A stretch of 14,059 nucleotides of DNA from Flavobacteriales bacterium UBA6165 (GCA_002422285.1 DIUF01000084.1:1-14059); one strand, 5' to 3'; positions 1 through 8,372 are shown, counted from the first letter of the stretch. Translations and numbers: made by a program. Notes: generated by a model from the sequence alone, not told the origin.

Positions 1-353
1 TTGGTGATATACATAAAGCTCTTTTCGAGTTGCTCAGGGTTTTGTGTAAAGTCAATTTCCACTATGGCTTCTGTAAAGAAATCGGCACCATAAAACAAAA
101 ATGTGGCGTTTTGCTTGATGTTTTGCTTGCTGAATTCATACCCAAATCCATCCTCATTATCAACTACTAGCGTTTTTGGATTAGGGAGCAATTGTTCACA
201 CTCTTTCCATGTTTTCAGAAAATAGAGATATTCAATGTAATCGAACTGAGAAAAATCAAATTCTTTTGAATCGGTATTTTTTTCAGCGCTGCCTTGACAT
301 GAAACGGCAGTCATGAACAGAACCACAATGGCGTATAGGGAGATACTTTTCAT
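1..353 (-). CDS. Putative lipoprotein, C-terminus beyond the window
   Basis: The gene reads on the minus strand from ATG at 353 and stays open to the left edge, so only about 117 N-terminal residues are visible. The protein begins MKSISLYAIVVLFMTAVSC, a short type II signal peptide with a lipobox-like AVSC, so the mature protein should be lipidated at Cys19. The rest is a mixed acidic and aromatic soluble domain that I do not recognise. It starts 12 bases after the stop of the other small lipoprotein and probably shares its transcript. Both proteins have the same layout, including an [A][I/L]V-x-x-IDF segment followed by a helical stretch, so they may be distant paralogues. Function unknown. 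Confidence 0.8.
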   Translation of the reverse strand, partial: MKSISLYAIVVLFMTAVSCQGSAEKNTDSKEFDFSQFDYIEYLYFLKTWKECEQLLPNPKTLVVDNEDGFGYEFSKQNIKQNATFLFYGADFFTEAIVEIDFTQNPEQLEKSFMYIT

Positions 354-365
354 CAGGGCAAGAAA

Positions 366-923
366 TTAATGTTCGCGCAAATCAACGGTGATAAAATCGG
401 TGCCTACTCTAACCTGGAGAACTCCCGCTTCAAAATACCATTCCGCCTCATAATTTCCTTCGGTGTTATAACCTGTTTCAAAGCTCTCAGACCATTCACC
501 ATAAACAGCATCAAGTTGTGCAATGAGCTTCTGTTGGTATTCCATTACGAGGTGAGAATTCTTGTTTTTAAAATCGATGTTATAGACCAAGGCCGACATT
601 TGTTCTGGCGCATCTTTATGTTTATGAAAACTGATAAAATGACCCACTTTATTCTCGTCTTGGGCCTCATAGTTCATCAATAATTCGGTTTCACCTAAAA
701 ACTTGTATGGCGTATGAATCATATGTTTGCTAATGGCCGACATTTCAAAACCGAGCAGAATGTGCTCCATGAAGTCTGTGAATCCTTCTTTGTATCCTTG
801 CTGCGATTGGTTTTGCTCTGTCAAACGCGCTTGCTGTTCAGCTGCATTTTGTTCGTTGTTGTTGCATGCCATAAATAGCATAAAAGTACATGCTGCATAA
901 AAGGAAAGTGCTTTCAGTTTCAT
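366..923 (-). CDS. Small putative lipoprotein of unknown function
   Basis: This encodes a 185-residue protein. Residues 1-20 (ending LFMAC) form a type II signal peptide with Cys20 as the likely lipidation site. A Gln/Asn/Glu-rich linker (about 21-42) follows, then a soluble domain (about 45-185) ending in predicted beta strands rich in Trp, Tyr and Glu. I recognise no family. It lies 12 bases upstream of a second lipoprotein gene and 126 bases downstream of the methyltransferase gene, all on the same strand. A loose Bacteroidota -7-like sequence (TAATATTTG, one base too long) lies at 950-958 with TTTG at 974-977, so it may have its own promoter. A 104-residue reading frame on the opposite strand is its shadow. 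Confidence 0.85.
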   Translation of the reverse strand: MKLKALSFYAACTFMLFMACNNNEQNAAEQQARLTEQNQSQQGYKEGFTDFMEHILLGFEMSAISKHMIHTPYKFLGETELLMNYEAQDENKVGHFISFHKHKDAPEQMSALVYNIDFKNKNSHLVMEYQQKLIAQLDAVYGEWSESFETGYNTEGNYEAEWYFEAGVLQVRVGTDFITVDLREH

Positions 924-1049
924 ATTGCCGTTTTAAGGGTATTGGGACGCAAATATTAAAAACCAAATGTTTACAAAACAGAGGCTTATTTGAATGTCCC
1001 GAATTTTTTCATGAAAACGCACAATTTTTTTATAAAAGAAGACAGAAGA

Positions 1050-1814
1050 TTATGGGCGCAACATAAAATGTTCCTTCTCTTGTTGTTTTCGGGTTGAAGC
1101 CAACGCCATTCTTCCAAAATCTATAGTCAGGTGAAATTGCGGCAAAGCAACAATTTTTCCCCAAGCCTTCCACATATCATCTGACCAACGGATATCATCC
1201 AAAATCCAAAGCGTATCGTTGTGGGCGTGAGGTGTTAATTGGTTGATATATTCCATCAAAGCCGCACCTCGGTGATTGCCGTCAATGAAGATAAAATCAT
1301 ATTTTTCGGTAGATAATTGATCAAAGAAATCGTCAAAATGGGTGTTGTGAAAACGAATGTTTTGTGCAGGTAAAGGAAATAGTTTTTTTGCCGCATCATA
1401 TGTCTGTGGGCAACCTTCAACGGTATCGATTTGTGCTTCGGGGTGACCCAAATGTAAATGAAGTGTGCCCCAAGCCAATGAGGTGCCGAGCTCCAAAATG
1501 CGCTTAGGTTGATAAAACTTACTCAATTGATAAAGCAAGGTTGCATATTTTTCGCTGGATCGGCTGTTTTTAAATATGGCTTTGATTTGCCGACTTGCGC
1601 CCATTTTTTTTGACCCCGCTCCAAAATCACTGACCTGAATTTTGTCGTTATTGCTCCTAAGCAATCGAAATTGCTTTTTAAGAACTGCTAAATCTTCATC
1701 GCTGATATTGATGGATAAACATGAATCTGAAAGCGTGTAAACAAAGGGCGAATGAATACCGTGCCTTTGTTTGGCCAGAATAAAGTGATAAATATGAGAC
1801 CAATAGCGATTCAT
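1050..1814 (-). CDS. Class I SAM-dependent methyltransferase (O-methyltransferase-like)
   Basis: This is a predicted cytoplasmic methyltransferase of 254 residues; the acceptor is unknown. With Met at 1814 as start, the N-terminus carries RHGIHSPFVY (about 17-26), common in a Bacteroidota family of this type, and DFGAGS (about 63-68). SAM-binding motif I is LELGTSLAWGT (about 107-117), with the acidic strand-2 end TVEG near 131-134. FIDGNH (about 176-181) and LDDIRW (about 205-210) are the motifs seen in the Methyltransf_24/catechol O-methyltransferase-like group. The frame is open to an ATG at 1892, but that would add 26 residues unlike the family and overlap the start of the divergent gene. 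A TAnnTTTG element at 1831-1838 also sits inside that extension, so 1814 is preferred. Confidence 0.85.
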   Translation of the reverse strand: MNRYWSHIYHFILAKQRHGIHSPFVYTLSDSCLSINISDEDLAVLKKQFRLLRSNNDKIQVSDFGAGSKKMGASRQIKAIFKNSRSSEKYATLLYQLSKFYQPKRILELGTSLAWGTLHLHLGHPEAQIDTVEGCPQTYDAAKKLFPLPAQNIRFHNTHFDDFFDQLSTEKYDFIFIDGNHRGAALMEYINQLTPHAHNDTLWILDDIRWSDDMWKAWGKIVALPQFHLTIDFGRMALASTRKQQEKEHFMLRP

Positions 1815-1830
1815 CTTGATTGAGAAGTTC

Positions 1831-1838
1831 CAAAAGTA
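1831..1838 (-). promoter_or_regulatory. Candidate Bacteroidota -7 element upstream of the methyltransferase
   Basis: Read on the minus strand this is TACTTTTG, an exact match to the phylum's TAnnTTTG -7 consensus, ending 16 bases before the ATG at 1814. No TTTG at the -33 position with normal spacing is visible. Its position argues for the shorter start of the methyltransferase. Confidence 0.4.
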
Positions 1839-1876
1839 TCGATAGTTGAACGATAATTTGTTATTTTGCGCAAAAT

Positions 1877-3283
1877 ATGCATCAAATGACATTAGAGCAG
1901 AAGGTGGAACATGAGCGCAAATTGGTGTTTGAACTTACACCTAAAATTGAATTGGTCAATGCTTGTTCTATTCAAAATGGCATTTTACGAATGAATGCGG
2001 ATGAGGCTTTTCGCTTGTCTTCAATGTTTTTGTCTTCAGCTAGAGACATTTGTTTTTTCATCCCAGCTTCTGGTTCTGGTTCGCGCATGTTTGAGTTCTT
2101 GTACGATTTTTTTAAGCATTCAGATGAAGAAAATCGAATGAAAGTAGAGCGCTTTCTCAACCACATCAACGATTTTGCTTTTAACAGAATGATTGATCCA
2201 GATGTGAGACTAAAGTTGGAATCAGGTGAAATGAGCCTCAAAGACTTTGCTGCTTATATTGTTGAAGAATCTGGATTAGACTTTGGAAACTTACCCAAGG
2301 GCTTGATTCCTTTTCATACTTACGATTATTTTGTTTTGAATCCTTTTCAAGAACATATGTTGCAAATTTGCAAATCCTTTTCAGATCGTGTAAACATACA
2401 TTTTACCGTGAACTACGATTACTTGGATGAGATAAAAGATTCTATTCGTGCAATTACACGTATTTCAGCCTTTCAGCCCATGGTTCATTTTTCCCAGCAA
2501 AACAAGGAGACTGATAGTTTGGTTTTTTCGCTCGACGGTGAACTTTTGAAAGATGATTTGGGTAATCCTATAACCCGACCTGCGGGTCATGGTACTCTTT
2601 TAGAAAACCTGAATAGTTTGGACTCTCGTTTTATTTTCATGAAAAACATAGATAACATTCAACATTCCAATCATGATGAGTCGGCATCAACTTTTGCCAT
2701 GCTTGGCGGTTTATTGCTCCAACTTAATGATGAGCTTCTAAAAATTTGGAATGCACCAACTCATGAGAGATATGAATTGATGAAATATGTTCAGGAGAAA
2801 TTCAAAATGTTTCATCTAGATGATATGATTCCACGTGAAGAGAGTGAAATTGATGTATGGTTGAAGCGTCCAAAACGTATCTGTGGCATGGTGAAAAACG
2901 AAGGTCAACCTGGTGGTGGGCCTTTTTGGGTGAAGCGCAACGGAAAAATTGAAAAGCAAATTGTTGAAAAAGCACAAATAGCCCATGATTCAGAACAAAT
3001 GCTTACCTTGGTGAAAAGCACTCACTTCAATCCCGTAATGATGGTTTGTGATATTTATGATTTTGAGGGGAATAAATTCGATTTAAAGAACTTTCAAGAC
3101 CCCAATGCTTATATGGTGGTTGATAAAAAACTGAATGGCACCCAAGTTCGCTTTATCGAGCGAGCTGGACTTTGGAATGGTAGCATGGCCGATTGGATAA
3201 CTGTTTTTGTTGAGATATCTTCGGATGCATTTAGCCCTGTAAAGGACGTGTTAAATTTATTGGATAACAAACACTTAGGATAA
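1877..3283 (+). CDS. DUF4301 family protein, possible UDP-sugar pyrophosphorylase-like enzyme
   Basis: This 468-residue soluble protein resembles the Bacteroidota DUF4301 family as I recall it. Visible motifs in order are PASGSGSRMF (63-72), a glycine-rich nucleotide-loop-like segment; RPAGHGTLLENLN (234-246); FMKNIDNI (254-261); ICGMVKNEGQPGGGPF (335-350); STHFNPVMMVCD (381-392); and a C-terminal segment around GLWNGSMADW (431-440). The PxGHG and N-x-DN pair, with an N-terminal G-rich loop, is the pattern of UDP-glucose pyrophosphorylase-type nucleotidyltransferases, so sugar-nucleotide chemistry is a reasonable inference; the substrate is unknown. No signal peptide or membrane helix is visible. 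An alternative ATG lies at 1886. It is followed after 11 bases by a histidine kinase gene and then a response regulator, probably one operon. Confidence 0.8.
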   Translation: MHQMTLEQKVEHERKLVFELTPKIELVNACSIQNGILRMNADEAFRLSSMFLSSARDICFFIPASGSGSRMFEFLYDFFKHSDEENRMKVERFLNHINDFAFNRMIDPDVRLKLESGEMSLKDFAAYIVEESGLDFGNLPKGLIPFHTYDYFVLNPFQEHMLQICKSFSDRVNIHFTVNYDYLDEIKDSIRAITRISAFQPMVHFSQQNKETDSLVFSLDGELLKDDLGNPITRPAGHGTLLENLNSLDSRFIFMKNIDNIQHSNHDESASTFAMLGGLLLQLNDELLKIWNAPTHERYELMKYVQEKFKMFHLDDMIPREESEIDVWLKRPKRICGMVKNEGQPGGGPFWVKRNGKIEKQIVEKAQIAHDSEQMLTLVKSTHFNPVMMVCDIYDFEGNKFDLKNFQDPNAYMVVDKKLNGTQVRFIERAGLWNGSMADWITVFVEISSDAFSPVKDVLNLLDNKHLG

Positions 3284-3294
3284 TATAAAAGAGC

Positions 3295-4800
3295 ATGGAT
3301 AGTGTTTATAAAATCGTATTTAACACAATTCAAGAAGGTCTGATTTTAACAGATCACACCGGAACTATAAGACTTGTTAATCCGCGAACTGAGAAGCTTT
3401 TTGGTTATGGTGCTGAAGAGTTGATTGGACAGAAAATAGAGATTCTTATTCCAAACGAATACAGAGATATGCATGTGGCAAGCCGAGATGGATATCAAAA
3501 ACGTCCAGTCAATAGGCAAATGGGCTCTGGAATGACGCTTTTCGGCAGACGTAAAGACGGATCCAAATTCCCTGTTGAAGTAAGCTTGAATTCCTTCTTG
3601 GACGATAAGGGAAACCGCTTCGTTTCTGCATTGATTACCGATATCCAAATTCGCAAAAAAGCCCAAGATGAGGTGTTGCGTATCAATGAAAACTTGGAGC
3701 AAATCGTAACAGAGCGCACTAAGGAGTTGTATGAAAGTAAGCAGCTTTATGAATCTATTTCTAAGCATTTTCCAACCGGTGCTATTTATGTACTCAACTT
3801 GGATTTCAAGATCGATTATGCTGATGGGATGGAGTTTGTGCGTCTAAATCATGACCCTCAAAAGATTATTGGCGAAGACTATGTAGAAATCAATTCAGAA
3901 AATAGAAGGAGATTATTAAACATGCTCAACAAACTTATTGAAGAAGGAGCAGTGGCGCCTGAGTTTATATTCAAAGATGAAGAGCATTATAAGGTGAACG
4001 CAAGTCTTTTGAAAGATACTTCTGGCAAATTGAGTCGCATTTTGATTGTTGAAAACAACATTACACAACAGAAAAAAACCGAAGAGTCGCTCGAAAAAAA
4101 TATTGAAGAGCAACGACGCCTGAATTTGCTTAAATCCCGCTTTGTTTCTTTTGCTTCTCATGAGTTTAGAACACCCCTTACCACGATGAATTCTTCTGCA
4201 GATTTGATTCGTAGATATTTGGAAATGGGTGAAAACGAAAAAATTCACAAGCACATCAGTCGCATTCAGCAGTCCGTGGTATATATGACCAGCTTGTTGA
4301 ACGATTTCCTTTCCTTGGACAAAATTGACTCTGGTGTTGTTACCTTAAACAAACAGAGCATTGATTTGAGTAAATTGCTGGAAGAGTGCCTTGAAGAAAC
4401 AGCAGGATTGAAAAAAGCTAAGCAGCAAATAGAGATTCAAAACGGGCTTGAACAAATTGAATCTGACCCTTTTCTTCTGAAATCTATACTTATAAATCTG
4501 ATTTCTAACGGTTTAAAGTATTCTGGCGACCAAGGTTTAGTAACGGTTTCAACGCTTATGGTCAAAGATGAATTTCAAATTTGTGTTAATGACAATGGTA
4601 TGGGAATCCCTCATGCTGAATTACAAAATTTGTTCACCCGATTTTTCAGAGCCTCCAACGCCCAAGAAATTAAAGGTACAGGATTGGGATTGCATATTGT
4701 TTCAAGACATGTAGACATGTTGGGCGGCAGAATAACTTGCGAAAGTGAAGAGGGCGTAGGAACACAATTTTGTATATATTTACCACTTAAACAACCTTAA
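3295..4800 (+). CDS. Soluble PAS-PAS sensor histidine kinase
   Basis: This is a 501-residue kinase without membrane segments, so it should sense an internal signal. Residues 1-118 form a PAS domain close in pattern to FixL (LFGYGAEELIGQ, then GRRKDGSKFPVEVSL). At the place of the FixL haem-ligand His there appears to be Arg74 in the segment NRQMGSG, so haem binding is not expected. Residues 119-155 look like a coiled coil, about 155-265 a divergent second PAS domain, and 280-345 the HisKA domain with phospho-acceptor His289 in ASHEFRTPL. The ATPase domain has the N box NLISN (401-405), G1 DNGMGI (433-438), the F-box-like FTRFF and G2 GTGLGL (461-466), all intact. The next gene, 20 bases on, encodes a response regulator and is the likely partner. 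Confidence 0.93.
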   Translation: MDSVYKIVFNTIQEGLILTDHTGTIRLVNPRTEKLFGYGAEELIGQKIEILIPNEYRDMHVASRDGYQKRPVNRQMGSGMTLFGRRKDGSKFPVEVSLNSFLDDKGNRFVSALITDIQIRKKAQDEVLRINENLEQIVTERTKELYESKQLYESISKHFPTGAIYVLNLDFKIDYADGMEFVRLNHDPQKIIGEDYVEINSENRRRLLNMLNKLIEEGAVAPEFIFKDEEHYKVNASLLKDTSGKLSRILIVENNITQQKKTEESLEKNIEEQRRLNLLKSRFVSFASHEFRTPLTTMNSSADLIRRYLEMGENEKIHKHISRIQQSVVYMTSLLNDFLSLDKIDSGVVTLNKQSIDLSKLLEECLEETAGLKKAKQQIEIQNGLEQIESDPFLLKSILINLISNGLKYSGDQGLVTVSTLMVKDEFQICVNDNGMGIPHAELQNLFTRFFRASNAQEIKGTGLGLHIVSRHVDMLGGRITCESEEGVGTQFCIYLPLKQP

Positions 4801-4820
4801 ACCAAAATCTATATTATCCC

Positions 4821-5876
4821 ATGATAAAAATTGCCGTAATTGAGGACAATACGGATATGCGCGAGAACATATGCGAAATTTTAGAATTGGCGAATTACAA
4901 AGTAGTCTCTGCTCAGGATGGAAAAGTCGGTTTAGATTTAGTTCGAAAAGAACTGCCTGATTTAATTTTATGTGACATCATGATGCCTGAATTGGATGGA
5001 TATGGAGTTTTGTATTACCTTTCAAAACATCCTGAGACATCTAGTATTCCCTTCATTTTTCTTTCTGCGAAATCTGAAAAAGACGATTTTAGAAAAGGCA
5101 TGTTGATGGGTGCCGATGACTATATGACCAAGCCTTTCAAGGAAATTGAACTTCTCGACGCCATTGAAACTCGTTTGAAGCGTAGTTCTGCTATTCGCTC
5201 TTTATCCACTGATTCATCGAACTTACAGCAATTTATTTCATCTCACGCGGCTCTGCACAACATGAGTGAATTGGCTTTAAAAGCACGCACCAAAAATTTA
5301 GAACGCAAAGAGCAGTTGTATTTTGAAGGCGACCAACCGAACTATATTTATTACATTGTTGAAGGAAAAATCCGCACCTACAGGGTAAATGCCGACGACA
5401 AAGAATTGGTTACCGCACTCTACAGCGAAGGCGATTATTTTGGCTATTTAGAACTTTTACAGGACAGGCCTTACGAGGAATATGCCGCTGCATTGGAGGA
5501 TTCAAAATTGGCCATGATTTCCAAGGAGGATTTTTTCTCAACTGTACTGTCCAACAGAGAGGTTGCTGCTTCTTTTATGAGTATGCTTGCCAAAAATGTA
5601 AGCGATAAAGAACAAGATTTGGTTCAAATGGCCTACGACACAGTCAGAAAGCGCGTTGCGAGTGCCTTAGTGCGCCTATACGATAAGTTCAACACGAGCA
5701 ACGACAAGCATTTTGCCATGACCATTTCACGCGATGAATTGGCCTCCATTGTAGGCACAGCAACGGAATCGGTCATCCGAATTTTATCTGAATTCAAAGC
5801 CGATGGCTGGATTCATGTGCGAGGCTCCTTGGTTGAAATTATTGATATCGAGCCTTTGAGGAAGTATCGGTTTTAA
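4821..5876 (+). CDS. Response regulator fused to a Crp/Fnr-type transcription factor
   Basis: This 351-residue regulator has three parts. Residues 1-120 are a receiver domain with acidic Glu8/Asp9, phospho-acceptor Asp52, Ser82 and Lys104 all present. Residues about 150-270 are a cyclic-nucleotide-binding-type beta barrel plus dimer helix, and about 275-345 a Crp-type winged helix with recognition helix near TATESVIRIL. In the Crp-like barrel the phosphate cassette reads FGYLELLQDRPYEEYAA: the Glu and the Arg-Ser pair that hold cAMP in E. coli Crp are replaced, so cAMP binding is unlikely and control is probably by phosphorylation from the kinase just upstream. Targets are unknown. Its TAA shares the bases TTAA with the stop codon of the convergent M16 gene. 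Confidence 0.92.
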   Translation: MIKIAVIEDNTDMRENICEILELANYKVVSAQDGKVGLDLVRKELPDLILCDIMMPELDGYGVLYYLSKHPETSSIPFIFLSAKSEKDDFRKGMLMGADDYMTKPFKEIELLDAIETRLKRSSAIRSLSTDSSNLQQFISSHAALHNMSELALKARTKNLERKEQLYFEGDQPNYIYYIVEGKIRTYRVNADDKELVTALYSEGDYFGYLELLQDRPYEEYAAALEDSKLAMISKEDFFSTVLSNREVAASFMSMLAKNVSDKEQDLVQMAYDTVRKRVASALVRLYDKFNTSNDKHFAMTISRDELASIVGTATESVIRILSEFKADGWIHVRGSLVEIIDIEPLRKYRF

Positions 5877-7135
5877 CCTACCACAACCACAACCATCTTG
5901 TCCCAATCCAAATATTTCACAGCCAATTCTTGCAAGCGTTTTGGTGAGATTTTATTGAGGGTTTCCAGAAAACTGTTCAAATGATTTTGGGGTAAATCGA
6001 AGCGCTTTGCGAACAAAAACTGACTCATTTGGGCAAAGGCTCCATCGGTCGATTTTAATATTTGTCCTTGGATGTAAGCTCGAGCCAAATCGAGTTCATC
6101 AGTTCCAATTTCTTCTTCGCGCAAACGATTGATTTCGTGCTTGATGGCCTCAACGGCAGCGTCTTTGTGTTCTTTGCCTACTTCGGTGCTGATGAAAAAA
6201 TACCCAGTGTTTTCATAAGCCGTAATGCCTGAACCTACGCCATAGGTATAACCTTTGTCTTCGCGGAGGTTTTGCATTAATCGACTTCCAAAATAGCCTC
6301 CTAAAATGGTTTCCAAAATATCAAATTCGAAATAGTCCTCATGCTTGGGTGTAAACAAAACTCGACCAATGCGAATGGTGGTCTGCATGGCTTTGGGCTT
6401 TTCAATGTATTGCTGAACAGGATGGTAAGTCAAATCTAGTTTTTGGGCTTTAGTTGTTTTGCTGTATCGATTATTAAAAATCTCTTCTAATATCGCGATG
6501 TGTTCTTCCGATATCGGTCCAACTATATTGATTTGCTCGACGTTTTTGCTTAAGTGTTCTTGATAAAATTCGCTACAATCTTTTGCTTTAATGTTCAAGA
6601 AATCAGATTCTTCCGCTACTTCGCCCAATTTGTTGTTCGGGAAAAGTGCCTTTAGAAATTCTCGTCTTGCCACGTAGGCATTTTTCTCCATGTTGATTGT
6701 GTGTTGCTGAAGTGCTGCTTTGCGGTGCATTTCAAACTTGTCCTCAGGAAATGATGCATTTTCCAATACGTCTTTAACAATCTCAAACGTCGACTGAAAG
6801 TGATTGAGCAAACCGTAAACATGCAAACTGCTGCGGTTCATGCCTGCTTCTACATTCACAAAAGCGCCTTGCATATCGAGCTTTTCTTGGATTTCGAGTT
6901 GGCTCAAATCCTTGGTGCCGGAGAAAAGTAAATCGGCTGTAAATGAACTTATTAAAGGCTTGGTTTGCTGCATTTTGCCCGCGCCAAATTCAATATGAAC
7001 ATGGAAAACATCATTAGGCACTTCGCGAATCACATGGATGGGCAGACCACTTTCGGTGTTGTGTATTTCAGGTAGAACAAGTGAAATATTTTGCAAGGCT
7101 CCAACTTCTGGTGCTTGAGATCTATTTTTGGTCAT
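5873..7135 (-). CDS. M16 family peptidase-like protein, non-catalytic subunit
   Basis: This 420-residue protein is the partner half of a two-subunit M16B (processing-peptidase-like) metallopeptidase. At the place where the zinc motif HxxEH should lie, the sequence reads SFTAD just before LLFSGTKDLS (62-76), so both His and the Glu are lost (Ser64, Ala67 and Asp68 by alignment to its neighbour). The C-terminal half keeps the substrate-binding Arg/Tyr motif LREDKGYTYGVGS (Arg291, Tyr298), as is usual for the non-catalytic subunit. No signal peptide is visible, suggesting cytoplasmic action. Its start overlaps the end of the catalytic subunit gene by 14 bases, which implies translational coupling and a stable one-to-one pair. 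Natural substrates are unknown. Confidence 0.9.
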   Translation of the reverse strand: MTKNRSQAPEVGALQNISLVLPEIHNTESGLPIHVIREVPNDVFHVHIEFGAGKMQQTKPLISSFTADLLFSGTKDLSQLEIQEKLDMQGAFVNVEAGMNRSSLHVYGLLNHFQSTFEIVKDVLENASFPEDKFEMHRKAALQQHTINMEKNAYVARREFLKALFPNNKLGEVAEESDFLNIKAKDCSEFYQEHLSKNVEQINIVGPISEEHIAILEEIFNNRYSKTTKAQKLDLTYHPVQQYIEKPKAMQTTIRIGRVLFTPKHEDYFEFDILETILGGYFGSRLMQNLREDKGYTYGVGSGITAYENTGYFFISTEVGKEHKDAAVEAIKHEINRLREEEIGTDELDLARAYIQGQILKSTDGAFAQMSQFLFAKRFDLPQNHLNSFLETLNKISPKRLQELAVKYLDWDKMVVVVVG

Positions 7136-8372
7136 GACTTTCGGGTTGGATGATTAAACTTGAGCATTGTGATTTTTGCAGCACTTTTTTGAGTTCCGCA
7201 TTGACTTGTTCTGCGGTGATGTTCTCGTAGTTCAGCACCTCTGAATTGATCAAATCGGCATCACCCAAAAGTTCGAAATACGCCAAATTCATGGCCCGCG
7301 ATTGCAGACCTAATTCTTCAAACATTTTGGAGGTCAAAAATTTGTTGCGCACTTTTTCCAGATCTTTCTGCTCAATTCCATTTGCACAAATATCTTCCAT
7401 AAAAGCCCATAAATCAGCTTCTAATGTTTGCATCATGCTGGGGTCGTGTAGCTTACCAGAAACTACCAATAGTCCAGGGTCGATGGAGCCCAAAATGAAC
7501 GCTGAAATCTCTGAAACCCATTGTTTTTCATTGAAATAGCGTTGATACAGCATAGAAGATTTTCCTCTGCCCAAAATATCGGAAATCAAATCGACGATGG
7601 CGTAATGCTCCGACATGCGTCCACCCATTTTGAAGGTGAAATAAAAGGCTGTTGCAGGCACATCACGAACAATAGTTCTATTGCGGTATTCGAGTTGTTT
7701 TGGCTCTTCAATGAGCTTGCGGGAAATGTGAGGTCCTGCAGGTAAATCGCCATACCAAGCGTTGACCAAATGCTCAATTTCAGCTATTTCAAAATCTCCG
7801 GCAATAGACAAAATCGCGTTGTTGGGATGGTAATAATTGTGGTAAAAGTGCATCGCATCAGCCATCGTCACGCGTTCTATGTGTTCTAGATTTTTACCAA
7901 TCGTTGCCCAATTGTACGGATGTTTTTCAAAAGCCACAGGACGCAATTCGAGCCAAGTATCACCATAAGGTTGATTGAGGTAACGCTGTTTGAATTCTTC
8001 AATCACCACTTGGCGTTGAGTCTCCAAATTTTTATCGGTTAGCGCCAATTGGGTCATGCGATCCGATTCCACCCAAAGCGCCGTTTCAATTTGGTTTTTC
8101 GGCAGATTGATGTAGTAATTAGTGATGTCGTTGGAGGTAAAGGCATTGCTCTGACCACCAACTTTTTGCAGGGCTTTGTCGAAGTCTTCAACATGCGCTG
8201 AGCCACTAAACATCAGGTGTTCGAATAAATGTGCCAAACCTGTAAGTTCAGGATTTTCATCGCGCGCACCAACGTCATAGAGCGTGTTCACAACCGCCAT
8301 GGGTGTGGTTTTGTCTTGGTGAAAAACTACCCGAAGACCATTTTTCAAGGTGAATTTGTGGTGGTTGATCAT
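7122..8372 (-). CDS. M16 family zinc metallopeptidase, catalytic subunit
   Basis: This 416-residue insulinase-family (M16B) peptidase carries the inverted zinc motif HLFEH (48-52), with His48 and His52 as zinc ligands and Glu51 as the catalytic base. The third ligand is probably Glu126 in VVIEEF, 74 residues on, as in mitochondrial processing peptidase beta. The start MINHHKFTLKNGLRVV is the standard family N-terminus, without a signal peptide. The enzyme is expected to form a closed clam-shell chamber with the product of the next gene and to degrade short unfolded peptides. The gene starts inside the end of the flavoprotein gene (ATGA-type 4-base overlap), so all three are read as one operon. 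Confidence 0.93.
   Translation of the reverse strand: MINHHKFTLKNGLRVVFHQDKTTPMAVVNTLYDVGARDENPELTGLAHLFEHLMFSGSAHVEDFDKALQKVGGQSNAFTSNDITNYYINLPKNQIETALWVESDRMTQLALTDKNLETQRQVVIEEFKQRYLNQPYGDTWLELRPVAFEKHPYNWATIGKNLEHIERVTMADAMHFYHNYYHPNNAILSIAGDFEIAEIEHLVNAWYGDLPAGPHISRKLIEEPKQLEYRNRTIVRDVPATAFYFTFKMGGRMSEHYAIVDLISDILGRGKSSMLYQRYFNEKQWVSEISAFILGSIDPGLLVVSGKLHDPSMMQTLEADLWAFMEDICANGIEQKDLEKVRNKFLTSKMFEELGLQSRAMNLAYFELLGDADLINSEVLNYENITAEQVNAELKKVLQKSQCSSLIIQPESHDQK

Noticed and set aside
369..683. 104-residue plus-strand reading frame
   Set aside because: It is antisense to the lipoprotein gene, has no recognisable domain, and the minus-strand gene has a clear signal peptide and lipobox.
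1006..1017. TTTTCATGAAAA palindrome as a terminator after the methyltransferase
   Set aside because: It is short and AT-only apart from the central CATG, has no loop, and would not make a stable hairpin.
1815..1892. Upstream extension of the methyltransferase to an ATG at 1892
   Set aside because: It adds 26 residues unlike the family, overlaps the divergent DUF4301 start and would place the candidate -7 element inside the gene.
3346..3768. 140-residue minus-strand reading frame
   Set aside because: It lies wholly inside the PAS kinase gene on the other strand; the kinase motifs are unambiguous.
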